From the NCBI RefSeq assembly GCF_021729015.1, contig NZ_JAJQQZ010000001.1:186001-250000 (forward strand): 64,000 nt of DNA. Direction: 5' to 3'. Each line of letters opens with the position of its first letter. Positions within the stretch are counted from its first letter, which is position 1. The DNA is from Halobacterium rubrum (GTDB lineage: Archaea; Halobacteriota; Halobacteria; Halobacteriales; Halobacteriaceae). Shown here piece by piece: positions 52,959-59,666 of the stretch. The translations under genes and the position numbers were made by a program. The notes under the pieces are model-generated. The model ran no database searches, was not told the DNA's origin, and saw nothing but the letters and a program-made list of their open reading frames with translations.

Positions 52959-53351
52959 GTGGCCGCTGGCGGCGACCTCACCGTCCGGGACGCCGGGCCG
53001 CGTGACCACCTCGGCGTGATGCGGGTGCTGGACGGTGCAAACCTCGAAGTGGACGCGACGGCCGTCGAGGACCGCATCGAGGCGGGGACTGTGGTCGTCG
53101 CCGACGACGCGAACCGCATCGTCGGCGCGCTCGTCGCCGTCCCCCGGGGCGAGACGGGGGCGCACGTCGAGGCCGTTGCGGTCCGGCGGCGTCGCCGCGG
53201 CCAGGGCATCGGCTCCCGGCTCGTCCGGGCTGCCGCCGAGCGCTGGCGGCCGCTGACGGCGAACTTCGACCCCGGCGTGAAGCCGTTCTACGACGACCTG
53301 GGCTTCGACTGCGAGCGCCGCGGCGAGCGCTACCGGGGCGTCCTCGAATAG
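52959..53351 (+). CDS. GNAT N-acetyltransferase downstream of samp2
   Basis: 130 residues from GTG 52959, 4 bp after the samp2 stop. Conserved GNAT core: AGPRDHLGVMRVLDGANLEVDATAVEDRIEAG, HVEAVAVRRRRRGQGIGSRLVRAA (acetyl-CoA loop RRRGQGIG) and C-terminal FYDDLGFDCERRGERYRGVLE. Substrate unknown; the operon position suggests acetylation of SAMP2, its targets or the thiolation machinery, which is inference. Convergent with the phosphohexomutase gene. Confidence 0.88.
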   Translation: MAAGGDLTVRDAGPRDHLGVMRVLDGANLEVDATAVEDRIEAGTVVVADDANRIVGALVAVPRGETGAHVEAVAVRRRRRGQGIGSRLVRAAAERWRPLTANFDPGVKPFYDDLGFDCERRGERYRGVLE

Positions 53352-53379
53352 CCGGAGGGACGACGGTGAAGCCAGCCGG

Positions 53380-54753
53380 TCAGACGAGCGGTTCGACGAG
53401 GTCGCGACCGGCGTCGAGGAGGGCGGCGACGCGGTCGCCGCTGCCGGCCTCGGCGTACACCCGCATCTTCGGTTCGGTGCCCGACGGGCGGACGAGCAGC
53501 CACGAGCCGTCCGCGAGCAGAATCTTGAAGCCGTCCGTGTCGTTGACGTCGTCGACGCCGACGCCGGCGACGCTGTCGGGGAGTTCGTCGGCGAGGTCGT
53601 CGAGGACTGCCTGTTTGCGGTCGTCCGGGCAGTCCACGCTGACCTTGTCCTGGTGGATCTCGCCGTGGGCGGCCTCGATGGCGTCGATGCGCTCGTCGAG
53701 GCCGGCCTCGCTGGCGGCGGCCGCGGCGAGCAGCGCCATCAGCACGCCGTCCTTCTGGCGGACGTGGCCGCGCATCGTGTAGCCGCCGGACTCCTCGCCG
53801 CCGAAGAGGCCGTCGTGCTCGCCGACGGCCTCCGCGACCCACTTGAAGCCGACGGGGACCTCGACGACCTCGCAGTCCCGGGAGTCGGCGAGCTTGTCCA
53901 CGTGGAACGTCGTGGAGACGGTCCTGACTGCGGGGCCGGCGTCGGACTCCAGCAGGTAGTCGTAGGCGAGCACGTAGAACCAGTTCCCGTCTAGCACGCC
54001 GCGCTCGGGCGTGACGGCGGCGACCCGGTCGGCGTCGCCGTCGTTGGCGATGCCGAGGTCGGCGTCGTGTTCGCGGACGGCGTCGGCGAGGCCGGCGAGG
54101 TGTTCGGGCGTCGGCTCCGGGGGCGTGCCGCCGAAGTCCTCGTCCCGCGTGCAGCGCCGCCGAATCACGTCGGCGCCCGCCGCTTCGAGGGCGTCGTCGG
54201 TGACGCCGCGGCCGCTGCCGTGCATCGCGTCGTAGACCACTGTCAGCCCCGAGAGGTCGGCGTCCACGAGGTCCCGGCAGTGCTGGACGTGTGGGCCGGC
54301 GAAGTCGACTTCCCGGATTTCGCCGGTCTGCTCGCCGTCGACGGGCTCGCCGAGATTCGCGACGATGCCCTCCGTGACCTCGGGGAGGGCGCTGGCGCCG
54401 TCTTCCGGAATGAACTTCACGCCGTTGTACTCCGGCGGATTGTGGGAGGCGGTGATGACGAGCGCGCCAGCGAGGCCGCGCTCGACGATGGCGTGGGAGA
54501 CGGCGGGCGTCGGGCAGTCGCGCTCGGGCACCAGCACGTCGAAGCCGCTGGTAGCGAGCACGTCGGCGACGTCCTCGGCGAACCCGCGGGACGTGGCGCG
54601 GGCGTCGTACCCGACGGCGACGGTCTCGCCGGCGTGGCCCGCCGCGGCGAGGTAGTCGGCGGTCCCCTGAGCGACCACGCGGACGCGCTCGCTGGTGAAC
54701 TCGTCGAGCGTCGCCCGCCAGCCGTCCGTCCCGAAGCTGATGGCGTCGTCCAT
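53380..54753 (-). CDS. Phosphohexomutase (phosphoglucomutase/phosphomannomutase family)
   Basis: Interconverts sugar 1- and 6-phosphates, feeding nucleotide-sugar and glycan synthesis. 457 residues from ATG 54753. Four domains with ALVITASHNPPEYNGVK (phosphoserine loop), IANDGDADRVAAV (metal loop), FGGEESGGYTMRGH (sugar loop) and VRPSGTEPKMRVYAEA (phosphate loop). Substrate preference (glucose, mannose or glucosamine) is not decidable from sequence. An upstream Met (54780) adds nine residues outside the family start. Confidence 0.93.
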   Translation of the reverse strand: MDDAISFGTDGWRATLDEFTSERVRVVAQGTADYLAAAGHAGETVAVGYDARATSRGFAEDVADVLATSGFDVLVPERDCPTPAVSHAIVERGLAGALVITASHNPPEYNGVKFIPEDGASALPEVTEGIVANLGEPVDGEQTGEIREVDFAGPHVQHCRDLVDADLSGLTVVYDAMHGSGRGVTDDALEAAGADVIRRRCTRDEDFGGTPPEPTPEHLAGLADAVREHDADLGIANDGDADRVAAVTPERGVLDGNWFYVLAYDYLLESDAGPAVRTVSTTFHVDKLADSRDCEVVEVPVGFKWVAEAVGEHDGLFGGEESGGYTMRGHVRQKDGVLMALLAAAAASEAGLDERIDAIEAAHGEIHQDKVSVDCPDDRKQAVLDDLADELPDSVAGVGVDDVNDTDGFKILLADGSWLLVRPSGTEPKMRVYAEAGSGDRVAALLDAGRDLVEPLV

Positions 54754-54895
54754 GCGCGAGTCGTCGCTTCGACTCCTCAAAGGCGCTGCGGTCGGCGGGG
54801 TAGTCGGACGTACCAGTTCGCGTACTGAAACGAACTGCCGGAAACGCGCTCGGAGACCGCGCGGAACTTAGGCGGGGGCGGTCTACGGACACGCA

Positions 54896-55459
54896 ATGAC
54901 TGGCACACCGCTCGTCGTCGGCGTCGCCGGCAGCCGCCGCGACGGCAGCTACACCCTGAAAGGCGTTCGGCGGGCGCTGGCGGCGGCCGAACGGGCGGGC
55001 GCCGAGACGGACCTCGTCGACCTCGGGAGCGTCGACCTCCCGCTGTACGACCCCGACCGCCCCGCTGCAGAGTCCGGGGACGCCGAGGCGCTGCTCGCCC
55101 GGATGCGGGCCGCAGACGGCGTCGTCGTCGGGTCACCGGTCTACCACGGCAGCTACTCGTCGACGTTCCGGAACTTCCACGACTACTGCTCGTTCGACGA
55201 GTACGAGGACACCGTCGCCGGCATCCTCGTGGTCGCGGGCGGCGGCACCATCGCGTCCACGATGGACCACCTGCGGGTCACGATGCGGGGCGTCCACGCC
55301 GACGTGGTGCCGGCGCAGGTCGGCGTCCGGAACGCCAGCGACAAGTTCGGTGCCGACGGCACCGTGCTGGACGACGACATCGCCGACCGCATCGACGGCG
55401 TCGCCGAGGACGTGGTCGCCACTGCTCGCCGGCGGATGGCGTCGCGGGCCGGGCCCTGA
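54896..55459 (+). CDS. NADPH-dependent FMN reductase
   Basis: 187 residues from ATG 54896; GAACTTAGG at 54863-54871 is a TATA element. Flavodoxin-like fold: VVGVAGSRRDGSYTLKGVRRAL (FMN phosphate loop), VVVGSPVYHGSYSSTFRNFHDYC and GILVVAGGGTIASTMDHLRVTMRGVHADVVPAQVGVRNAS, typical of the NADPH-FMN reductase family. Likely supplies reduced flavin or acts as quinone/azo reductase. Monocistronic, divergent from the phosphohexomutase. Confidence 0.9.
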   Translation: MTGTPLVVGVAGSRRDGSYTLKGVRRALAAAERAGAETDLVDLGSVDLPLYDPDRPAAESGDAEALLARMRAADGVVVGSPVYHGSYSSTFRNFHDYCSFDEYEDTVAGILVVAGGGTIASTMDHLRVTMRGVHADVVPAQVGVRNASDKFGADGTVLDDDIADRIDGVAEDVVATARRRMASRAGP

Positions 55460-55489
55460 GTCGACGGCTCGCCGTGGCTCGGCGCGCGC

Positions 55490-55723
55490 TCAGAACAGGG
55501 CTTCCTTCTCGGCGCGGGAGAGTTGCTTGAGTTCGTACTCGCGGCTCATTGCGGCGGACTTCGACTCGAAGGACTCGGTGTGCCTGAGCTCGACCGGGGT
55601 GCGGCCGCGCGTGTACTTCGCGCCCTCGCCGGCGTCGTGTTCGGCGACCCGTCGCTGGACGTCGGTCGTGTAGCCCGTGTAGTAGGTGCCGTCGCTGCAC
55701 TCGAGGACGTACACGTAGTGCAC
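55490..55723 (-). CDS. GIY-YIG domain protein (UPF0213/YhbQ-like)
   Basis: 77 residues from GTG 55723, which places the family signature [18 protein letters not shown] right at the N-terminus; upstream reading has no start codon giving a better fit. [39 protein letters not shown] completes the compact GIY-YIG nuclease module with the conserved R and E residues. Probable structure-specific DNA endonuclease or DNA-binding protein. On the same strand downstream of a tiny zinc-finger gene. Confidence 0.85.
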   Translation of the reverse strand: MHYVYVLECSDGTYYTGYTTDVQRRVAEHDAGEGAKYTRGRTPVELRHTESFESKSAAMSREYELKQLSRAEKEALF

Positions 55724-55761
55724 AACAGAACGGAGCGGCCGGTCCGATACCGGTGTTTCGG

Positions 55762-55911
55762 TCAGGCGTGGCGTCCCCGCTCGCGGGATACCTCGGCGAT
55801 GCCCGCGTTCGCGGAGCAGTTCGGGCACGCGCGAACCTGTCCGTCCTCGTCCGCGAACACGCGGACGAAGTCGTCGGAGACGTGGCCGTCGCAGTGGGTA
55901 CAGCGGGGCAT
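55762..55911 (-). CDS. DUF7563-like tiny zinc-finger protein
   Basis: 49 residues, found by translating the minus strand from ATG 55911 to TGA 55762. Starts [20 protein letters not shown] and has CPNCSANAG further on: two CxxC pairs (C4, C7 and C31, C34) binding one zinc. I recall it as a haloarchaeal DUF7563 protein. Small size and the metal site suggest a nucleic-acid-binding or regulatory factor. Upstream gap holds several T-rich stretches and the parS-like site. Confidence 0.82.
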   Translation of the reverse strand: MPRCTHCDGHVSDDFVRVFADEDGQVRACPNCSANAGIAEVSRERGRHA

Positions 55912-56047
55912 GGGGAGTTGCGCCGACTGGTCGTCGGCACTACGTTACTACTCCGCACACCAATAAAGCAGTTTTCCCAATTTGGAACATAATTTCCCCC
56001 AGTGCGAACCTGAGTTGGTTCACTCCCGCCGTCACACACCCCACCTT

Positions 56048-56063
56048 CGTTTCACGTGGAACG
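56048..56063. other. parS-like 16-bp palindrome
   Basis: CGTTTCACGTGGAACG: 14 of 16 positions are palindromic and its 14-bp core GTTTCACGTGGAAC fits the bacterial parS consensus TGTTNCACGTGAAACA. It lies in the 254-bp gap between two tiny divergent genes. Confidence 0.5.
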
Positions 56064-56132
56064 ACCCTTGGTCACGCGCAGTTCGCCGTGCACACGGCGT
56101 AACCGGGCCGTTACGCGGCCGATTATGGGAAG

Positions 56133-56142
56133 CCTTATAAGG
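56133..56142 (+). promoter_or_regulatory. Palindromic TATA box of the DUF1931-like gene
   Basis: CCTTATAAGG, a perfect 10-bp palindrome centred 28 bp before ATG 56166. An unusually strong TATA; expected for an abundant protein. Confidence 0.75.
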
Positions 56143-56165
56143 AGGGGAGAGAAAAGCCAGCGTGT

Positions 56166-56333
56166 ATGGCAGACCTCATCGTCAAGGCCGCTGTGAAGGA
56201 AGCACTCGACGACAAGAACGTTGCCTCCGACTTCTACGAGGCGCTCGACGAGGAAGTCGACGAGCTCCTCGCCGACGCTGCCGAGCGCGCCGAAGCCAAC
56301 GGTCGAAAGACCGTCCAGCCGCGCGACCTGTAA
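56166..56333 (+). CDS. DUF1931-like single histone-fold protein
   Basis: 55 residues, MADLIVKAAVKEALDDKNVASDFYEALDEEVDELLADAAERAEANGRKTVQPRDL (given in parts: KAAVKEALDDKNVA helix 1, SDFYEALDEEVDELLADAAERAEANG helix 2, RKTVQPRDL end). The pattern of a short helix, a long helix and the RKTVxPxDL segment is that of archaeal/eukaryotic histone folds, as in DUF1931 and NFYB/HAP3-type proteins. It has no partner gene; a homodimer would give one histone-fold pair. Strong TATA and a T-rich tract after the gene suggest high expression. Not a classical archaeal histone, which haloarchaea carry as a fused dimer. Confidence 0.85.
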   Translation: MADLIVKAAVKEALDDKNVASDFYEALDEEVDELLADAAERAEANGRKTVQPRDL

Positions 56334-56340
56334 ACTCGGC

Positions 56341-56360
56341 AGTCCTTTTCCGTTCTTTCC
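56341..56360 (+). terminator. T-rich terminator after the histone-fold gene
   Basis: Pyrimidine tract CCTTTTCCGTTCTTTCCC starting 11 bp after the stop, in a GC-rich context; resembles archaeal T-rich terminators. Confidence 0.45.
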
Positions 56361-56409
56361 CGGGTCGTAGCGGCGCGTCTCCGCCGACCCGCGACCGTTC
56401 GCCCGCCAG

Positions 56410-57084
56410 CTACGGCGTCACCGTTCTGACGCCGTCGCCGGTCCCGACGTAGACGACGTCCGCCAAATCGACGAACAGCCCGTGTTCGACGACGCCCGGA
56501 ATCCCCGACAGCGACGCCGCCAGCGACCCCGGGGCCTCGATGTCGCCGAAGTCGCAGTCCAGCACGAGGCTGCCGTCGTCGGTGACGACCGGGCCGTCCT
56601 TCCGCTCGGCGTCCCGCAGCACGGGCTCGCCGCCGAGGGCCACCACTCGCTCGGCGACCACCGTCCGGGCGTCCGGCAGCACCGCCACCGGCACCGGCAC
56701 GTCCAGCACGTCGGCCTCCTTCGACGGGTCGGCGACGACGACGAACCGGTCGGCGCTCGCGTCCACGTACTTCTCGCGAGCGTGCGCCGCCCCGCCACCC
56801 TTCACGAGCGCTCCGCCGGCGACCTGGTCGGCGCCGTCGATGGCGACGTCCACCGACGCCTCTTCGAGGGTCGTCAGCGGAATCCCCGCCTCGACGGCGC
56901 GCTGCCGGGACTCGAAGGACGTCGGCACGCCCTCGACGTCGACCGGCCGCTCGCCGAGCGCCCGAATCGCGTGCGCCGCCGTACTCCCGGTCCCCAGCCC
57001 CACGACGTCGCCGTCCTCGACCTCGTCGGCGGCGGCCTCGCCCGCCCGCCGCTTCTGTGCGTCGCTCCCGCCGGACTGTTTCAT
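56410..57084 (-). CDS. rpiA: Ribose-5-phosphate isomerase A
   Basis: Interconverts ribose-5-phosphate and ribulose-5-phosphate in the pentose pathway. 224 residues from ATG 57084. VGLGTGSTAAHAIRAL (phosphate loop), VDVAIDGADQVAGGALVKGGGAAHAREK (catalytic Asp, Glu/Lys region), RFVVVADPSK and LVLDCDFGDIEAPGSLAASLSGIPGVVEHGLFVDLADVVYVG are all standard RpiA segments. Convergent with the histone-fold gene and divergent from the SDR-like gene. Confidence 0.95.
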   Translation of the reverse strand: MKQSGGSDAQKRRAGEAAADEVEDGDVVGLGTGSTAAHAIRALGERPVDVEGVPTSFESRQRAVEAGIPLTTLEEASVDVAIDGADQVAGGALVKGGGAAHAREKYVDASADRFVVVADPSKEADVLDVPVPVAVLPDARTVVAERVVALGGEPVLRDAERKDGPVVTDDGSLVLDCDFGDIEAPGSLAASLSGIPGVVEHGLFVDLADVVYVGTGDGVRTVTP

Positions 57085-57168
57085 GCCACACGCTCGGGCG
57101 GCCCCCGGCAAAAAGCCACCTCCGCCACCCGCCCGGGCTTTTTCTCGCTGCCGTCCGTGCCGTCGGAC

Positions 57169-57894
57169 GTGTCCCGAACTGTCCTCGTGGTCGGCGTCGG
57201 CTCCGGCCTCGGCGCGTCGGTCGCCCGCCGGTTCGCCGAGGCGGGGGCCAGCGTCGGCCTCGTCGCCCGCTCCGCGTCGTTCCTCGACGACCTCGCCGCC
57301 GACATCACGGCCGAGACACCGGGCTCGGCCGTCGCGGCACCGGCGGACATCACCGACCCCGACGACCTCTCGGCCGCCGTCGACGCGGTCAGAGACGCCG
57401 TCGGCCCCATCGACGCCCTCGTCTCCACGCTGTACAGCGACGACGCGACCAGTGGCGACAGCGCCGTCCCCAGCGTCGCCGACCTCCGAGCGACGACGAG
57501 TGTCGAACTCGACGGCGTGCTCCGGTGTCTGAACGAGGTCCTCGCGGACCTCCGTGCGGCCGACCGCGCCGACGTGCTGGTCACCGGGTCCGCCAGCGCG
57601 GTCCGCGACCGCGGCAGCGACCCGGCACGTACGGCCGCCCGGTCCGCCCGGCGTGCGCTTCTCCGGTCGGTCGCCGACGACCTCGCCGACGACGGCGTCC
57701 ACGTCGCTCACGTAGTCGTCGACGGCTGGCTCGACACGCCCGAACTCAGGGATGCACACCCGGACCGTCCCGACGACGCCTGGATCGACACCGACGCCGT
57801 CGCCGACTGTTTCTGGCGGCTCGCCACACAACCCCGGACCGCGTGGACCTTCGAACTCGACGTCCGGACCAGCAGGGACGCCCAGACCTTCTAG
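57169..57894 (+). CDS. Short-chain dehydrogenase/reductase-like protein lacking the YxxxK motif
   Basis: 241 residues from GTG 57169, with GCTTTTTCTC at about 57137-57146 as a TATA candidate. Rossmann start VLVVGVGSGLGASVARRFAEAGASVGLVAR (GxxxGxG) and a PADITDPDD cofactor segment are present, but the catalytic part reads SASAVRDRGSDPARTAARSARRALLRSVADDL, with no Tyr-x-x-x-Lys. WLDTPELRDAHPDRPDDAWIDTDAVADCFW near the end matches the SDR C-terminal region. It may bind NAD(P) without dehydrogenase activity, or use a different mechanism. Confidence 0.8.
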   Translation: MSRTVLVVGVGSGLGASVARRFAEAGASVGLVARSASFLDDLAADITAETPGSAVAAPADITDPDDLSAAVDAVRDAVGPIDALVSTLYSDDATSGDSAVPSVADLRATTSVELDGVLRCLNEVLADLRAADRADVLVTGSASAVRDRGSDPARTAARSARRALLRSVADDLADDGVHVAHVVVDGWLDTPELRDAHPDRPDDAWIDTDAVADCFWRLATQPRTAWTFELDVRTSRDAQTF

Positions 57895-57953
57895 CTGTGG
57901 CGCTCTCTCGGAAGAAACCGGTTAAGCACCAATTACCGAAAGGGGGGCGGTCC

Positions 57954-58436
57954 GTGTCTGACGAGCGGATGACGTCAACGAGGGGGCCGCCGGGGGGAAA
58001 TAGCGGGAGCGGCCCGCTCGCGCTGGTCGCCGACACCGACACCGACTCCTGTCGCCGCTGGCTCTCGCAGGCCGACGACGCGCTCGTCGTCACGCTCGAC
58101 CAGCGACCCCGCGAGTGGCTCGCCGCCCACGACCACGCCGTCCACCCGGCGTTCGTCGCAGCCTACCCGCACCCGGACTGCGTCCGAACGGTCGCCGACC
58201 CCGGTGCACTCGACGCCATCGCCGTCGCCGTCGACGAATTCCTCGCCGACGTTCCGGCCGACGACACGCCCGCCGTCTGCGTCGCCACCCTCGACACCCT
58301 CTGCGAGTACGCCGGCCGCCGCCGCACGGAGCGCTGGCTCGCCGCCGTCGCCGGCCGCGTGCGCGCCGCTGGCGGCACACTGCACTGTCACGACTGCGAC
58401 GCCGACCTCCCCCACGCCGACGTCATCTTCGACTAG
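57954..58436 (+). CDS. Haloarchaeal protein of unknown function (possible RecA-like signalling fold)
   Basis: 160 residues from GTG 57954 (ATG five codons in is also possible); GGTTAAGCA at 57920-57928 sits at TATA distance from the GTG. Alternating strands and helices: PLALVADTDTDSCRRWLSQADDALVVTLDQRPREW, VRTVADPGALDAIAVAVDEFLADVP, PAVCVATLDTLCEYAGRRRTERWLAAVAGRVRAAGGTLHCHDCDADL. The ATLDTLCEYAGRRRTERWL segment resembles haloarchaeal DUF7504-type proteins near histidine kinases, but the match is weak. Its 3' end overlaps the orc1/cdc6 stop by 4 bp (convergent). Confidence 0.7.
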   Translation: MSDERMTSTRGPPGGNSGSGPLALVADTDTDSCRRWLSQADDALVVTLDQRPREWLAAHDHAVHPAFVAAYPHPDCVRTVADPGALDAIAVAVDEFLADVPADDTPAVCVATLDTLCEYAGRRRTERWLAAVAGRVRAAGGTLHCHDCDADLPHADVIFD

Positions 58437-59557
58437 AGCCGCTCTTTGACCGCCTCGGGGTCGTGCGTGAGCCGGAGGGTTCGCGAGCGCCCGCGCCCCT
58501 CCAGTTGCTCGTACTCGGCGTCGATGAGCCCGAGCTTGTCCAGCTTGTTCACGATCTCCGTGTACCGCGTGTACCCCAGGCCAGTGCGGTCGTTGAACGT
58601 GTCGTAGACCTCGCCGGCCTGGTCGCCGTCGCGGTCCGCCACCGTCTCCACGAGCGCTCGCTCGTTGTCCGACAGCGCGCGGAGGTTCCGGGACAGGTGG
58701 ACGTGCTTGGCCTCCTCGTAGACCGCCTCCACGTCCTCCACTTCGACGGTCCTGCTCGCGCGGGACTCGGCGTGCAGGCCCGCCCGCCGCAGCAGGTCGA
58801 TGCCGACCCGGAGGTCACCCGCCTCGTCGGTGAGCTCGCTCACCTCGTCCAGCACCGGCGTCGGCACGGCGTCCTCCCGGAACCCCACGTCGATGCGGTC
58901 CCGGAGGATGTCCGTGATCTCCGAGCGGTCGTACGCCGAGAAGTACGCCTCCTCCGGCCGGAACACCGACTGCACGCGGCCGTCGAGGTCCTCGATGACG
59001 TCGAGGTCGAGGTCCGAGGACACCACGATGACGCCGACCTTCGCGCCGGCGTGGGTCTCGTGTGCGCGCAGCAGCGAGTACAGCGTGTCGCTTGCTTCGT
59101 CCTCGTAGAACAGGTAGTTCACGTCGTCCAGCGCCACCACCAGCACCTCGTCGTCCTCGGCGATGCGCTCGGCCACCTGCCCGAACAGCTTCTTGAAGGA
59201 GATGCCCGACGACGGCGGCTCGTAGTCGAATATCTCCTGGAACACCCGGGAGAAGACGGCGTACCGCGTGGAGTCGACCTGGCAGTTCACGCGCACCGTC
59301 CGCACCCCGGGCTGGCCACCCAGCTCGCCGAACAGCTTCTGGACGGCGGTCGTCTTCCCGGTGCCGGGCGGCCCCCGCACCATCACGTTCAGCGGTCGGG
59401 ACCCCCTGACGGCGGGGCGGAGCGCGTACTGCAGGGTCTGGAGCTGGGCCTCCCGGTGGCGGAAGACCTCCGGGACGTAGTCGATCTCGAAGACGTGCTC
59501 GTCCCGGAACACGGTCTCGTCCCAGCCCAGCATCCCCTCCCCGGGGTCCTCGTCCAT
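58433..59557 (-). CDS. Orc1/Cdc6 replication initiator
   Basis: Recognises origins and loads the MCM helicase. 374 residues from ATG 59557; an earlier GTG (59569) is in frame, but the TTAAGTGG TATA at about 59582-59589 favours the ATG. AAA+ core: MVRGPPGTGKTTAVQKLF (Walker A), VLVVALDDVNYLFYE (Walker B), VIVVSSDLDLDVIEDLDGRVQSVFRPEE (sensor and arginine region), then a C-terminal winged helix (SDNERALVETVADRDGDQAGEVYDTFNDRTGLGYTRYTEIVNKLDKLGLID). No origin recognition boxes are visible around it. Haloarchaea carry many copies, only some next to active origins. Confidence 0.93.
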   Translation of the reverse strand: MDEDPGEGMLGWDETVFRDEHVFEIDYVPEVFRHREAQLQTLQYALRPAVRGSRPLNVMVRGPPGTGKTTAVQKLFGELGGQPGVRTVRVNCQVDSTRYAVFSRVFQEIFDYEPPSSGISFKKLFGQVAERIAEDDEVLVVALDDVNYLFYEDEASDTLYSLLRAHETHAGAKVGVIVVSSDLDLDVIEDLDGRVQSVFRPEEAYFSAYDRSEITDILRDRIDVGFREDAVPTPVLDEVSELTDEAGDLRVGIDLLRRAGLHAESRASRTVEVEDVEAVYEEAKHVHLSRNLRALSDNERALVETVADRDGDQAGEVYDTFNDRTGLGYTRYTEIVNKLDKLGLIDAEYEQLEGRGRSRTLRLTHDPEAVKERL

Positions 59558-59586
59558 CACTTTCACCACGCCCGGGCAGCCACTTA

Positions 59587-59606
59587 ACGGTTCGCCACGG
59601 TTCGCC
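59587..59606. repeat. Tandem 10-bp direct repeat upstream of orc1/cdc6
   Basis: Two consecutive copies of ACGGTTCGCC (minus strand GGCGAACCGT), overlapping the 5' side of the putative TATA. A candidate site for autoregulation or initiator binding. Confidence 0.55.
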
Positions 59607-59613
59607 GAACGCG

Positions 59614-59651
59614 GGAGTAGCGCCGTCGAGCGGACGAATCGCGGCTACTCC
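59614..59651. repeat. Inverted repeat GGAGTAGC / GCTACTCC between the MutS-family gene and orc1/cdc6
   Basis: 8-bp arms at 59614-59621 and 59644-59651, spacer 22 bp, located 16 bp after the MutS-family stop on the same strand. It could terminate that transcript. Confidence 0.5.
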
Positions 59652-59666
59652 GCGGTGTCGGCGACG

